Counted from the first letter of the stretch, positions 1 to 6,015 are shown. The stretch is DNA of 6,015 bases from an uncultured Eubacteriales bacterium (GCA_900554485.1 USHO01000071.1:1-6015), one strand, 5' to 3'. The notes: generated by a model not told the origin, from the sequence alone. Numbers and translations: made by a program.

Positions 1-853
1 GCTCGTCCGACACGAAAATTCCGTCGTAATCTTTTACGCCGCGTATTCCGTCGTCGCGCATCTCGAACACGCCGACTTCCTGCGCCGAGCCGAAACGGTT
101 TTTGACCGCACGCAGAAGTTTGTAGTTGTCCTGCGGCTGCCCCTCGAAGTATAGCACCGTATCCATGATGTGTTCGAGGACTTTCGGACCCGCTATCGCG
201 CCGTCTTTCGTGACGTGTCCGACGACGAATACGGTGGTTTTGCCCGATTTGGCGAACCGCATAAGGCGCGACGCGCATTCCTTTATCTGCCCGACGCTGC
301 CTGCGGACGAATTCATCTCTTCCAGGTAAACAGCCTGTATGGAGTCGACTATCAGAAAGTCGTAACCGTCGGCGCAGTCCAATATATTGTCAAGCGACGT
401 CTCGTTTATGACCATCAGTTCCGAAAAATCGCCTTTAAGCCTTTCGCAACGCATCCTTACCTGTGCGCGGCTCTCTTCCGCCGAGGCGTACAGTACTTTA
501 TATTTTTTGGAAAGGGTACACGCGACCTGCGTCATAAGCGTCGACTTGCCTATGCCCGGGTCTCCGCCGAGAAGTACCAGCGAAGACGGAACGATGCCTC
601 CGCCGAGTACGGTGTCGAGTTCGTCTACGCCCGATTTTATTCTTACCGTCTTTTCGATTGCCACGTCGCCGAGTTTCACGGGGCGTTCGTAATTTCTCGC
701 CGTTGATTTCTGCGGCTTGTCCGCCGCCGTTTCTATCAGTTCTTCGGTTATCGAGCCGAACGTTCCGCAGGACGGACATCTGCCCAGCCAGCCTGGCGTT
801 ACCGTTCCGCATTCCGAACAGACGTATCTGCTTGTCGTTTTGTTTTTCGTCAT
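1..853 (-). CDS. radA: RadA (Sms) DNA repair/recombination ATPase, N-terminal 284 residues (C-terminus beyond window)
   Basis: RadA is a RecA-like, DnaB-related ATPase that extends D-loops and processes branched recombination intermediates on DNA in the cytoplasm. Seen here: an N-terminal zinc finger with C12-x2-C15 and C26-x2-C29; a Walker A motif GGDPGIGKST at residues 96-105; a Walker B strand FLIVDSIQ at about 166-173; and the RadA signature KNRFG at 251-255. The start is the ATG at 853-851, preceded by GGAG with 5-nt spacing, and it puts the zinc finger where the family has it. The ATG overlaps the ispDF stop as ATGA, so radA is the third gene of a coupled operon. The family is normally about 450-460 residues. 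The missing part is the Lon-protease-like C-terminal domain, lost at the left edge of the window rather than by mutation; the reading frame is intact. Identification is secure. Confidence 0.97.
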   Translation of the reverse strand, partial: MTKNKTTSRYVCSECGTVTPGWLGRCPSCGTFGSITEELIETAADKPQKSTARNYERPVKLGDVAIEKTVRIKSGVDELDTVLGGGIVPSSLVLLGGDPGIGKSTLMTQVACTLSKKYKVLYASAEESRAQVRMRCERLKGDFSELMVINETSLDNILDCADGYDFLIVDSIQAVYLEEMNSSAGSVGQIKECASRLMRFAKSGKTTVFVVGHVTKDGAIAGPKVLEHIMDTVLYFEGQPQDNYKLLRAVKNRFGSAQEVGVFEMRDDGIRGVKDYDGIFVSDE

Positions 854-1977
854 GATTTCTCCGTCAGGCAGTACGCGTTTACCGCTATGCCTTCTTCTCT
901 TCCGACTATCCCGAGCCCCTCCAGCGTGGTACAGGTTATGCCGACGCGACTTTCGTCTATGCCGCACAGGGCGGCGAGGTTTTTCGTTATAGCCGCGGTA
1001 TACGGCGAAAGTTTCGGCTTTTGCGCCATTATCACCGCGCTTACGTTTACGATTTTATATCCGCTTTCTTCGAGTATCGTCTTTACTTCGTTAAACAGCG
1101 TGACGCTCGATATGCCCTCGTATTTCGGGTCGGTGTCGGGGAACAGTTTGCCGATGTCGCCTTTCGACGCCGAAGACAAGAGCGCGTCCGATACGGCATG
1201 CAGAAGAACGTCGGCGTCGCTGTGACCCAGCAACCCTTTCGGGTTGGGTATTTCTATGCCGCCAAGTATGAGTTTTCTGCCTTCGACCAGCCTGTGCAGA
1301 TCGAATCCTACGCCGGCGCGTAAATTGCCATGCGGCGCGAAGTCTTCGGACAGGGTGAGTTTTCTGTTGTTTTTGTCGCCCGCCGAAACTTTGCATCGAC
1401 CGATATATTTCGCGTAAAGTCCCGATTCGTCGGTAAACGTTTCGTCTTCTTTTTTAAGGGCGAACGCTTTCAGCAGAGACGCTCTGTCGAACGCCTGCGG
1501 GGTCTGTACGTTATATACGTTCGCGCGCGAGGCGGAAATTATATATTCGTCGTCGCCGTCGAAAGCTGTTTGCGCGATCGTGTCGGTAGGGGTGACACAC
1601 GCCACGCCCGAACCGTATCGGACGGCGGACGACAGACAGTCCGAAATGACTTTCTGCGTGACGAAAGGTCTCGCGCCGTCGTGGATAATCGTTATGTCGC
1701 CTTTCGCCGCTTTTACTCCGGCGAGGACGGAAGAAGACCTGTCCGCGCCGCCGCGCACGAAAACGACTTTCGCGCCGAGTTTTTTCGCTATTGCCGAAAA
1801 CGCGTCTTCGTCGGCGGCGGAGCATACGACGATTATCTCGTCGACGTCTTCGCGTGAAGAAAACGCGTATAGCGTCTTTCCGAAGACAGGTACGCCGTCG
1901 ATTTCTTTAAGCAGTTTGTTGAAACCGAAGTTCGCGCGTTCGCCTTTGCCCGCGCATACCAGAATCGCCGAAATCAT
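850..1977 (-). CDS. ispDF: Bifunctional IspD/IspF: 2-C-methyl-D-erythritol 4-phosphate cytidylyltransferase fused to 2,4-cyclodiphosphate synthase
   Basis: A 375-residue fusion catalysing two non-consecutive steps of the MEP isoprenoid pathway: MEP + CTP to CDP-ME (IspD), and CDP-ME 2-phosphate to MEcPP + CMP (IspF). The intermediate kinase IspE is not in the window. IspD half, about 1-215: nucleotide-binding loop AGKGER at 9-14, with R14 and K21 spaced like E. coli R20 and K27; HDGARP at 99-104 with D100 like D106; R151 before TPQAF; and K206 in NRKLT like K213. IspF half, about 219-375: FDLH with metal ligands D226 and H228, HSD at 252-254, third metal ligand H260, GDIGKLFPDTD at 273-283, and TTLEGLG at 350-356 with nucleotide-site T351 and E353. 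All key residues look intact, so both activities are expected. The inter-domain linker is only a few residues. The ATG at 1977-1975 overlaps the rqcP stop (ATGA). Its own Shine-Dalgarno is weak, so coupling is likely. The stop overlaps radA. Confidence 0.97.
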   Translation of the reverse strand: MISAILVCAGKGERANFGFNKLLKEIDGVPVFGKTLYAFSSREDVDEIIVVCSAADEDAFSAIAKKLGAKVVFVRGGADRSSSVLAGVKAAKGDITIIHDGARPFVTQKVISDCLSSAVRYGSGVACVTPTDTIAQTAFDGDDEYIISASRANVYNVQTPQAFDRASLLKAFALKKEDETFTDESGLYAKYIGRCKVSAGDKNNRKLTLSEDFAPHGNLRAGVGFDLHRLVEGRKLILGGIEIPNPKGLLGHSDADVLLHAVSDALLSSASKGDIGKLFPDTDPKYEGISSVTLFNEVKTILEESGYKIVNVSAVIMAQKPKLSPYTAAITKNLAALCGIDESRVGITCTTLEGLGIVGREEGIAVNAYCLTEKS

Positions 1978-2216
1978 GATATTATCTCGTACAGGGCGGA
2001 CGCGTCGTCTTTTCTGACGACGGGGTTTAGCGAAAGAACCCTGAATTTTACGGTCTCGTCGCCGAAACGGATTTCCGCCACGTCGCCGATTTTAAGCTGA
2101 TAAGACGGTTTTACTTCTCTGCCGTTCACCGAAACCCTTCCGCCTTTGACCGCCTCGTTGGCGACGGTGCGGCGTTTTAACAACCTCGAAACCTTAAGAA
2201 ATTTGTCTATTCTCAT
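1974..2216 (-). CDS. rqcP: RqcP (YabO/Hsp15-like) S4-domain ribosome quality control protein
   Basis: An 80-residue S4 RNA-binding protein. It opens MRIDKFLKVSRLLKRRT and continues with GGRVSVNGREVKPS (25-38) and IGDVAEIRFG (43-52), close to my recollection of B. subtilis YabO/RqcP in both length and motif order. In Bacillus, RqcP binds the 50S-peptidyl-tRNA complex made when a stalled ribosome splits, and works with RqcH to add C-terminal alanine tails that mark the nascent chain for degradation. The basic and polar residues R2, D4, R15 and R16 of the RNA-binding face are present. The start is the ATG at 2216-2214, with AAGG 7 nt upstream. It is the first gene of the minus-strand operon; its stop overlaps the ispDF start as ATGA. 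RqcH is not in the window. The related heat-shock protein Hsp15 (HslR) is longer, so RqcP is the better name. Confidence 0.9.
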   Translation of the reverse strand: MRIDKFLKVSRLLKRRTVANEAVKGGRVSVNGREVKPSYQLKIGDVAEIRFGDETVKFRVLSLNPVVRKDDASALYEIIS

Positions 2217-2223
2217 AAAAAAG

Positions 2224-2227
2224 CCTT
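2224..2227 (-). promoter_or_regulatory. Shine-Dalgarno of rqcP
   Basis: AAGG on the minus strand lies 7 nt upstream of the rqcP ATG in an A/T-rich context. It is a modest match, but it supports the ATG at 2216-2214 as the start. It is the only recognisable ribosome site ahead of the operon's first gene. Confidence 0.6.
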
Positions 2228-2265
2228 ATTTTTTAATACATTTTTGCAAAAGTTACAAAAAACGC

Positions 2266-2294
2266 TTGACAGATTGTGGATTTTATCCTATAAT
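2266..2294 (+). promoter_or_regulatory. Perfect-consensus sigma-A promoter of rpoB
   Basis: TTGACA at 2266-2271 and TATAAT at 2289-2294 are separated by exactly 17 bp, a full match to the vegetative (sigma-70/sigma-A) consensus. The DNA just upstream (about 2230-2262) has A and T tracts resembling an UP element. Transcription would start near 2301, giving an rpoB leader of about 175 nt. The spacer contains a small inverted repeat, GGAT-TTT-ATCC (2278-2288), that could be an operator half-site pair or chance. No plus-strand gene precedes rpoB in the window, so this is the obvious promoter for it. Confidence 0.9.
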
Positions 2295-2302
2295 CCTATA
2301 AT
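2274..2302 (+). promoter_or_regulatory. Possible second rpoB promoter, shifted 8 bp downstream
   Basis: TTGTGG (2274-2279), a 17-bp spacer, then a second perfect TATAAT (2297-2302). Both elements are displaced by 8 bp from the main promoter. The -35 matches only at TTG, so this should be much weaker than the main promoter. It would compete for the same stretch of DNA. Confidence 0.35.
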
Positions 2303-2319
2303 GCTATAAAATCTATAAT
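2287..2319 (+). repeat. Four near-tandem TATAAT-like boxes
   Basis: TATAAT at 2289-2294, TATAAT at 2297-2302, TATAAA at 2305-2310 and TATAAT at 2314-2319 recur with 8, 8 and 9-bp periods; the first two units read CCTATAAT. The first box is the -10 of the rpoB promoter. The second spans the predicted start site, and the last two lie in the first 20 transcribed bases. GCTAT (2303-2307) and ATAGC (2318-2322) also form a 5-bp inverted repeat across the last two boxes. Confidence 0.8.
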
Positions 2320-2320
2320 A

Positions 2321-2355
2321 GCGTCTTTTTACGCATTTTTGACTTTTTTTAGTCA
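2321..2355 (+). repeat. Two look-alike mini-hairpins with T-rich loops in the rpoB leader
   Basis: GCGT-CTTTTT-ACGC (2321-2334) and TGACT-TTTTTT-AGTCA (2340-2355) are two short inverted repeats, with 4-bp and 5-bp stems and 6-nt T-rich loops. Each is followed by a short T run. The stems differ in sequence while the architecture repeats. They are too short to call terminators. Because they are palindromic they would also form, with A-rich loops, in the opposing rqcP leader RNA. Confidence 0.5.
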
Positions 2356-2361
2356 TTTTCG

Positions 2362-2384
2362 CGTCGGAAGCCGCACGATTTTTT
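2362..2384 (+). terminator. Candidate attenuator in the rpoB leader
   Basis: CGTCGG (2362-2367), loop AAG, then CCG-C-ACG (2371-2377): a 6-bp G/C-rich stem with one bulged C, followed one base later by six T residues (2379-2384). It lies about 60-80 nt into the predicted rpoB transcript. The stem is short and bulged, so termination would be partial at best. It could instead be an unrelated pairing. Confidence 0.3.
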
Positions 2385-2412
2385 CGCCGTTTAAGCGTTT
2401 CTTTACGGACAG

Positions 2413-2441
2413 ATTATACACCTAAACGGAAATTAAATCAA
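2413..2441 (-). promoter_or_regulatory. Sigma-A-like promoter for the rqcP-ispDF-radA operon
   Basis: On the minus strand, TTGATT (2441-2436) is followed by a 17-bp spacer and a perfect TATAAT (2418-2413). The start would be near 2406, giving a leader of about 190 nt before the rqcP ATG. I found no better match closer to rqcP; the A/T-rich stretch at 2217-2265 offers only poor hexamers with wrong spacing. This promoter sits inside the predicted rpoB leader and fires toward the rpoB promoter. Confidence 0.55.
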
Positions 2442-2463
2442 GATAATTTGCAATAAAAATCAA

Positions 2464-2468
2464 AGGAG
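2464..2468 (+). promoter_or_regulatory. Shine-Dalgarno of rpoB
   Basis: AGGAG, within AAAGGAGAG, lies 8 nt before the ATG at 2477. This is a strong, well-spaced ribosome site and fixes the rpoB start. Confidence 0.9.
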
Positions 2469-2476
2469 AGATTTTA

Positions 2477-5400
2477 ATGACGCGCAATTTACCTATCAGG
2501 AAGTTCGGCAACGTCGAGAGAAGAACGTTTGCGAAAATCGAAGAAGTGCAGCCGATGCCCTATCTTATCGAGATTCAGCGTGATTCTTACAGGAGTTTCA
2601 TCGAAGAGGGTATCAGCGAGGTTTTCGAAGATTATTCGCCCATAACGGATTATTCGGATCGTTTTGAACTCTATTTCCTCGATCACTCTCTTTCGGACAA
2701 ACCCAAATACGACGAAAAAGAGTGCCGCGACCGCGACGCGACTTATGCCGTTCAGTTAAAGGTAAAAGTAAGGCTTGTCAATAAGGTTACGGGCGAAATC
2801 ATCGATCAGGACGTCTTCATGGGCGAACTGCCGAAGATGACGGACAACGGCTCGTTTATCATCAACGGCGCGGAACGCGTTATAGTTTCGCAACTCGTGC
2901 GTTCCCCGGGCGTTTACAACGGTTTCGAGTATTCCAAATCGGGTAAAAAACTCTATCAGACGACGGTTATCCCCAACAGAGGCGCGTGGCTCGAATTCGA
3001 GCAGGACGCCGACAACGTGCTTTGGGTAAAAGTAGACAGAACGCGTAAACTTACCGCGTCGCTCCTTCTCCGCGCGCTCGGTTTCGGTACCGACGAACAG
3101 ATTACCGCGGTGTTCGGCGACGACGCCATGCTTAAAGCGACGATGGCAAAGGATGCCGACCATACCGAAGAGGGCGGCTTGTACGAATTGTACAGACGTA
3201 TCCGTCCCGGCGAAGTTCCCACCGAAGAGGCGGTCAGACTTCAGCTTAAAAATCTCTTCTACGATCCCCGCCATTATGACTGCGCGAAAGTCGGCAGATA
3301 TAAATTCAACAAACGCCTCAACATGGGCGTAAGGGCGGTTGGTTGCACGGCTTACGAAGACATCGTAAACGAAGACGGCGAACTTCTTGCGAAAAAGGGC
3401 GAAGTCATCTCCGCCGAAACCGCGAAACTTATTCAGAACAGCGGTATAAACGAAATACTCGTTGCGACGAGCGAAGGTCCGCACAAGATAATCGCGAACA
3501 ACGTCGTCGAATTCAGGGCGGTTACGGGTCTCGACAATCATCTGTTCGGGCTTACCGAGAATATTCATTACCCCAACTTCAGGTTCGAGAAGGCTCTTGC
3601 CGAAGAGGTTAAGTCGAGCGACGTCGAAACCGTCGCCGACAACCACGTCGACGACATAAACGACATATTCTATATGCAGGAAGTCGTCGCGCCCGACGGT
3701 GCGGAACTCAAACCCGAAGAGAAGAAGAATGCCGAAAAGAGAAGAGAACTCCGCAGAAAGTTCGTTTACTCCTGCTCGGCTCTGTTCGATATACTCGGCG
3801 GCGACGTTCCCGAAAAACTTACCGCGGAGCAGAAGAAGAACGTCAAACTCGCTCTCGACAAACTCAATCATAAACATATTACGGTCGACGACATCGTCGC
3901 GACCGTCTCGCTCAACCTCGACCTCAACTACGGCATAGGCACGGTAGACAACATCGACCACCTCGGCAACAGAAGGGTTCGTTCGGTAGGCGAACTTTTA
4001 CAGAATCAGTTCAGAATAGGTATCTCCAGACTCGAAAGAGTCATCAAGGAGAGAATGTCGACGCAGGATCCCAAAGACGTATCGCCGACGGGTCTCGTCA
4101 ACGTTCGTCCCGTTTCCAGCGCGATTAAGGAATTCTTTGGTTCTTCGCAGTTGTCTCAGTTCATGGATCAGACGAACCCGATAGCCGAACTTACGCATAA
4201 GCGTAAACTTTCCGCGCTCGGTCCCGGCGGTCTTAACAGAGAACGCGCGACGTTTGAAGTCCGAGACGTTCACTATACCCATTACGGTCGTATGTGCCCG
4301 ATAGAGACCCCCGAAGGTCAGAACATCGGTCTTATCACTTCGCTTTCGGCTTACGCGAAAGTCAACGAGTACGGTTTCATCGAATCCGCTTACAGAAGAG
4401 TCGACAAGGCTACCGGCAAAGTAACCGATATAGTCGATTACCTTACCGCCGACGAGGAAGACGCTTTCGTCATCGCTCAGGCAAACGAACCGCTCGACGA
4501 AGAGGGCAGATTCGTAAACGCCCGTGTCGCGTGCAGAAGAAGGGACGAGATAACCGAACTTCCTAAAGAAGAAATCGATTACGTCGACGTTTCGCCCAAG
4601 CAACTCGTTTCGGTTGCTACCGCGCTTATACCTTTCCTTGAAAACTGCGATACGAACCGTGCGTTGATGGGCTCCAACATGCAACGTCAGGCGGTTCCCC
4701 TTCTCAAACCCGAAACTCCTATCGTAGGTACGGGTATCGAGGCAAAAATCGCTTACGATTCGGGCGTACTCGTAATCGCCAAAGAGGCGGGCGTTGTCAA
4801 ATACGTTTCGGGCAGCGAGATAATCGTTACCGAAGACGACGGCACCACGGGCGGCAGCGACAGAGTTTACACCCTTAAAAAATTCACGCGTTCCAATCAG
4901 GGAACGTGCCTTAACCAGCACCCGATCGTCAACACGGGCGACAGAGTCAAAAAAGGCGACATCCTCGCCGACGGACCCGCGACCTGCGACGGCGAACTTG
5001 CGCTCGGCAGAAACATTCTCATCGGCTTTATGACGTGGGAAGGTTATAACTACGAAGACGCTATATTGCTTTCCGAAAAACTCGTTCAGAACGACCTCTT
5101 CACTTCTATCCATATAGAAGAACACGAAATCGAGTGCCGCGAGACGAGACTCGGCGAAGAAGAGATCACCAGAGATATTCCCAACGTCGGCGACGACGCG
5201 CTTAAAGACCTCGACGAAGAGGGTATCGTAAGAATAGGCGCGGAAGTAACCAGCGGAGACATCCTCGTAGGTAAGGTTACGCCCAAGGGCGAAACCGAAC
5301 TCACCCCCGAAGAGAGACTTTTAAGGGCGATCTTCGGCGAAAAGGCGAGAGAGGTAAGGGATTCTTCTCTTCGCGTTCCTCACGGCGAAGGCGGTATCGT

Positions 5401-6015
5401 CGTAGACGTAAAGAAATTCACCAGAGCCAACAAGGACGAACTTTCGCCCGGCGTAAACACCCTTATAAGAGTGTATATCGCGCAGAAGAGAAAGATCTCC
5501 GTCGGCGATAAGATGGCGGGACGTTACGGCAACAAGGGCGTCGTTTCGAGAATTCTTCCCGAGGCGGATATGCCTTTCCTTGCGGACGGCACTCCGTTGC
5601 AGATAGTCCTTAACCCGCTCGGCGTTCCCTCGCGTATGAACATCGGTCAGGTACTCGAAGTACACCTTTCGCTCGTATGCAAACAACTCGGCTGGAAGAT
5701 CGCGACCCCCGTTTTCGACGGCGCGAGCGAGACCGACATAAGGGAACTTCTCAAAGAAAACCACTTCGTAAACCCCTACGGCGAAGTCGACGGCAAGATT
5801 CAGCTTTACGACGGCAGAACCGGCGAACCCTTTGAACACAGGGTAACCGTGGGTTACATGTACATGATAAAACTTCACCACCTCGTAGACGATAAGATTC
5901 ACGCGCGTTCGGTAGGACCTTATTCGGTGGTAACGCAGCAGCCCCTCGGCGGTAAAGCCCAGTTCGGCGGTCAGCGTTTCGGAGAGATGGAAGTTTGGGC
6001 GCTCGAAGCTTACGG
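2477..6015 (+). CDS. rpoB: DNA-directed RNA polymerase subunit beta, N-terminal 1179 residues (C-terminus beyond window)
   Basis: Beta subunit of the core RNA polymerase, forming one jaw of the DNA channel and part of the active site. Seen in order: the N-terminal protrusion/lobe with NGAERVIVSQLVRSPG (about 131-146); a lobe-2 region from VGRYKF (272-277) to NIDHLG (ending 497); the rifampicin pocket FFGSSQLSQFMDQ (553-565), where D564, H574 and S579 match E. coli D516, H526 and S531, all the drug-sensitive residues; GYNYEDAI with E860 and D861 (E. coli E813/D814); GDKMAGRYGNKG with K1012 and K1020 (E. coli K1065/K1073); and HLVDDK with H1135 (E. coli H1237). The E. coli-type large insert before the GDKMAG motif is absent, as in Bacillota. 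Lobe 2 is about 90 residues longer than in B. subtilis by my recollection of that protein, as in clostridial homologues. Y1017 replaces a usually invariant His. Roughly 50-100 residues are probably missing at the right edge. The frame is open throughout. rplL is not upstream; rpoB has its own promoter and a strong ribosome site. Confidence 0.99.
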   Translation, partial: MTRNLPIRKFGNVERRTFAKIEEVQPMPYLIEIQRDSYRSFIEEGISEVFEDYSPITDYSDRFELYFLDHSLSDKPKYDEKECRDRDATYAVQLKVKVRLVNKVTGEIIDQDVFMGELPKMTDNGSFIINGAERVIVSQLVRSPGVYNGFEYSKSGKKLYQTTVIPNRGAWLEFEQDADNVLWVKVDRTRKLTASLLLRALGFGTDEQITAVFGDDAMLKATMAKDADHTEEGGLYELYRRIRPGEVPTEEAVRLQLKNLFYDPRHYDCAKVGRYKFNKRLNMGVRAVGCTAYEDIVNEDGELLAKKGEVISAETAKLIQNSGINEILVATSEGPHKIIANNVVEFRAVTGLDNHLFGLTENIHYPNFRFEKALAEEVKSSDVETVADNHVDDINDIFYMQEVVAPDGAELKPEEKKNAEKRRELRRKFVYSCSALFDILGGDVPEKLTAEQKKNVKLALDKLNHKHITVDDIVATVSLNLDLNYGIGTVDNIDHLGNRRVRSVGELLQNQFRIGISRLERVIKERMSTQDPKDVSPTGLVNVRPVSSAIKEFFGSSQLSQFMDQTNPIAELTHKRKLSALGPGGLNRERATFEVRDVHYTHYGRMCPIETPEGQNIGLITSLSAYAKVNEYGFIESAYRRVDKATGKVTDIVDYLTADEEDAFVIAQANEPLDEEGRFVNARVACRRRDEITELPKEEIDYVDVSPKQLVSVATALIPFLENCDTNRALMGSNMQRQAVPLLKPETPIVGTGIEAKIAYDSGVLVIAKEAGVVKYVSGSEIIVTEDDGTTGGSDRVYTLKKFTRSNQGTCLNQHPIVNTGDRVKKGDILADGPATCDGELALGRNILIGFMTWEGYNYEDAILLSEKLVQNDLFTSIHIEEHEIECRETRLGEEEITRDIPNVGDDALKDLDEEGIVRIGAEVTSGDILVGKVTPKGETELTPEERLLRAIFGEKAREVRDSSLRVPHGEGGIVVDVKKFTRANKDELSPGVNTLIRVYIAQKRKISVGDKMAGRYGNKGVVSRILPEADMPFLADGTPLQIVLNPLGVPSRMNIGQVLEVHLSLVCKQLGWKIATPVFDGASETDIRELLKENHFVNPYGEVDGKIQLYDGRTGEPFEHRVTVGYMYMIKLHHLVDDKIHARSVGPYSVVTQQPLGGKAQFGGQRFGEMEVWALEAY

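Noticed and set aside
170..706. 178-residue plus-strand open frame opposite radA
   Set aside because: In register with radA codons, and radA shows clear zinc-finger and Walker motifs on the other strand.
1330..1857. 175-residue plus-strand open frame opposite ispDF
   Set aside because: In-register shadow of the IspD half; rich in Arg, Val and Phe, as expected from complementing this codon usage.
2217..2262. rqcP-proximal minus-strand promoter (TTGTAA with TATTAA)
   Set aside because: The spacer is only 14 bp and both hexamers are imperfect. The 2413-2441 site is a much better match.
2756..3961. 401-residue antisense open frame within rpoB
   Set aside because: It is exactly in register with rpoB codons and bounded by a TTA codon of rpoB. 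Its composition is that of a complementary shadow, with no recognisable domain.
4133..4240. Possible rifampicin-resistance substitutions in rpoB
   Set aside because: The pocket residues read (D564, H574, S579 and their neighbours) match the sensitive consensus.
3998..5125. 375-residue antisense open frame within rpoB
   Set aside because: Same in-register shadow, ending at the rpoB L508 TTA codon, lying opposite highly conserved beta-subunit motifs.
5321..5902. 193-residue antisense open frame within rpoB
   Set aside because: In-register shadow ending at the rpoB L949 TTA codon; no domain or ribosome site of its own.

Overview
The window looks like chromosomal housekeeping DNA from a Bacillota bacterium, most likely an uncultured member of Clostridia. 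Three things point that way. The RNA polymerase beta subunit is of the Bacillus/Clostridium type: it lacks the large E. coli-type insert between the SSLRVP and GDKMAG motifs, and lobe 2 carries an enlarged insertion. An RqcP/YabO-family S4 protein is present. The promoter is a textbook sigma-A promoter. I cannot name a genus. I see no mobile element, CRISPR array, tRNA or rRNA.

Layout: the left third (1-2216) is a tightly packed minus-strand operon read right to left: rqcP, then ispDF (a fused two-enzyme isoprenoid gene), then radA, which runs off the left edge. Each junction is an ATGA start/stop overlap, so translation is probably coupled. A 260-bp intergenic region (2217-2476) follows. The right part (2477-6015) is rpoB on the plus strand, complete at its N-terminus and cut off near its C-terminus by the window edge.

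The intergenic region is the most interesting part. It holds a perfect TTGACA-17-TATAAT promoter driving rpoB, embedded in four near-tandem TATAAT-like boxes. It also holds a good opposing promoter (TTGATT-17-TATAAT) for the minus-strand operon, placed so that each transcript must cross the other promoter. The predicted 5' leaders are complementary over about 105 nt. The rpoB leader (about 175 nt) contains two look-alike mini-hairpins with T-rich loops and a possible hairpin-plus-U6 attenuator.

How the genes relate: rqcP acts in ribosome-associated quality control of stalled nascent chains, ispDF supplies two MEP-pathway steps to isopentenyl diphosphate, and radA processes recombination intermediates. 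They are not one pathway, but all are housekeeping genes. rpoB is not immediately preceded by the usual rplJ-rplL genes, so here it appears to start its own transcription unit. No new defence or mobile system was found. The notable points are the promoter architecture, a His-to-Tyr change in the beta-subunit GRHGNKG motif, and the ispDF fusion.
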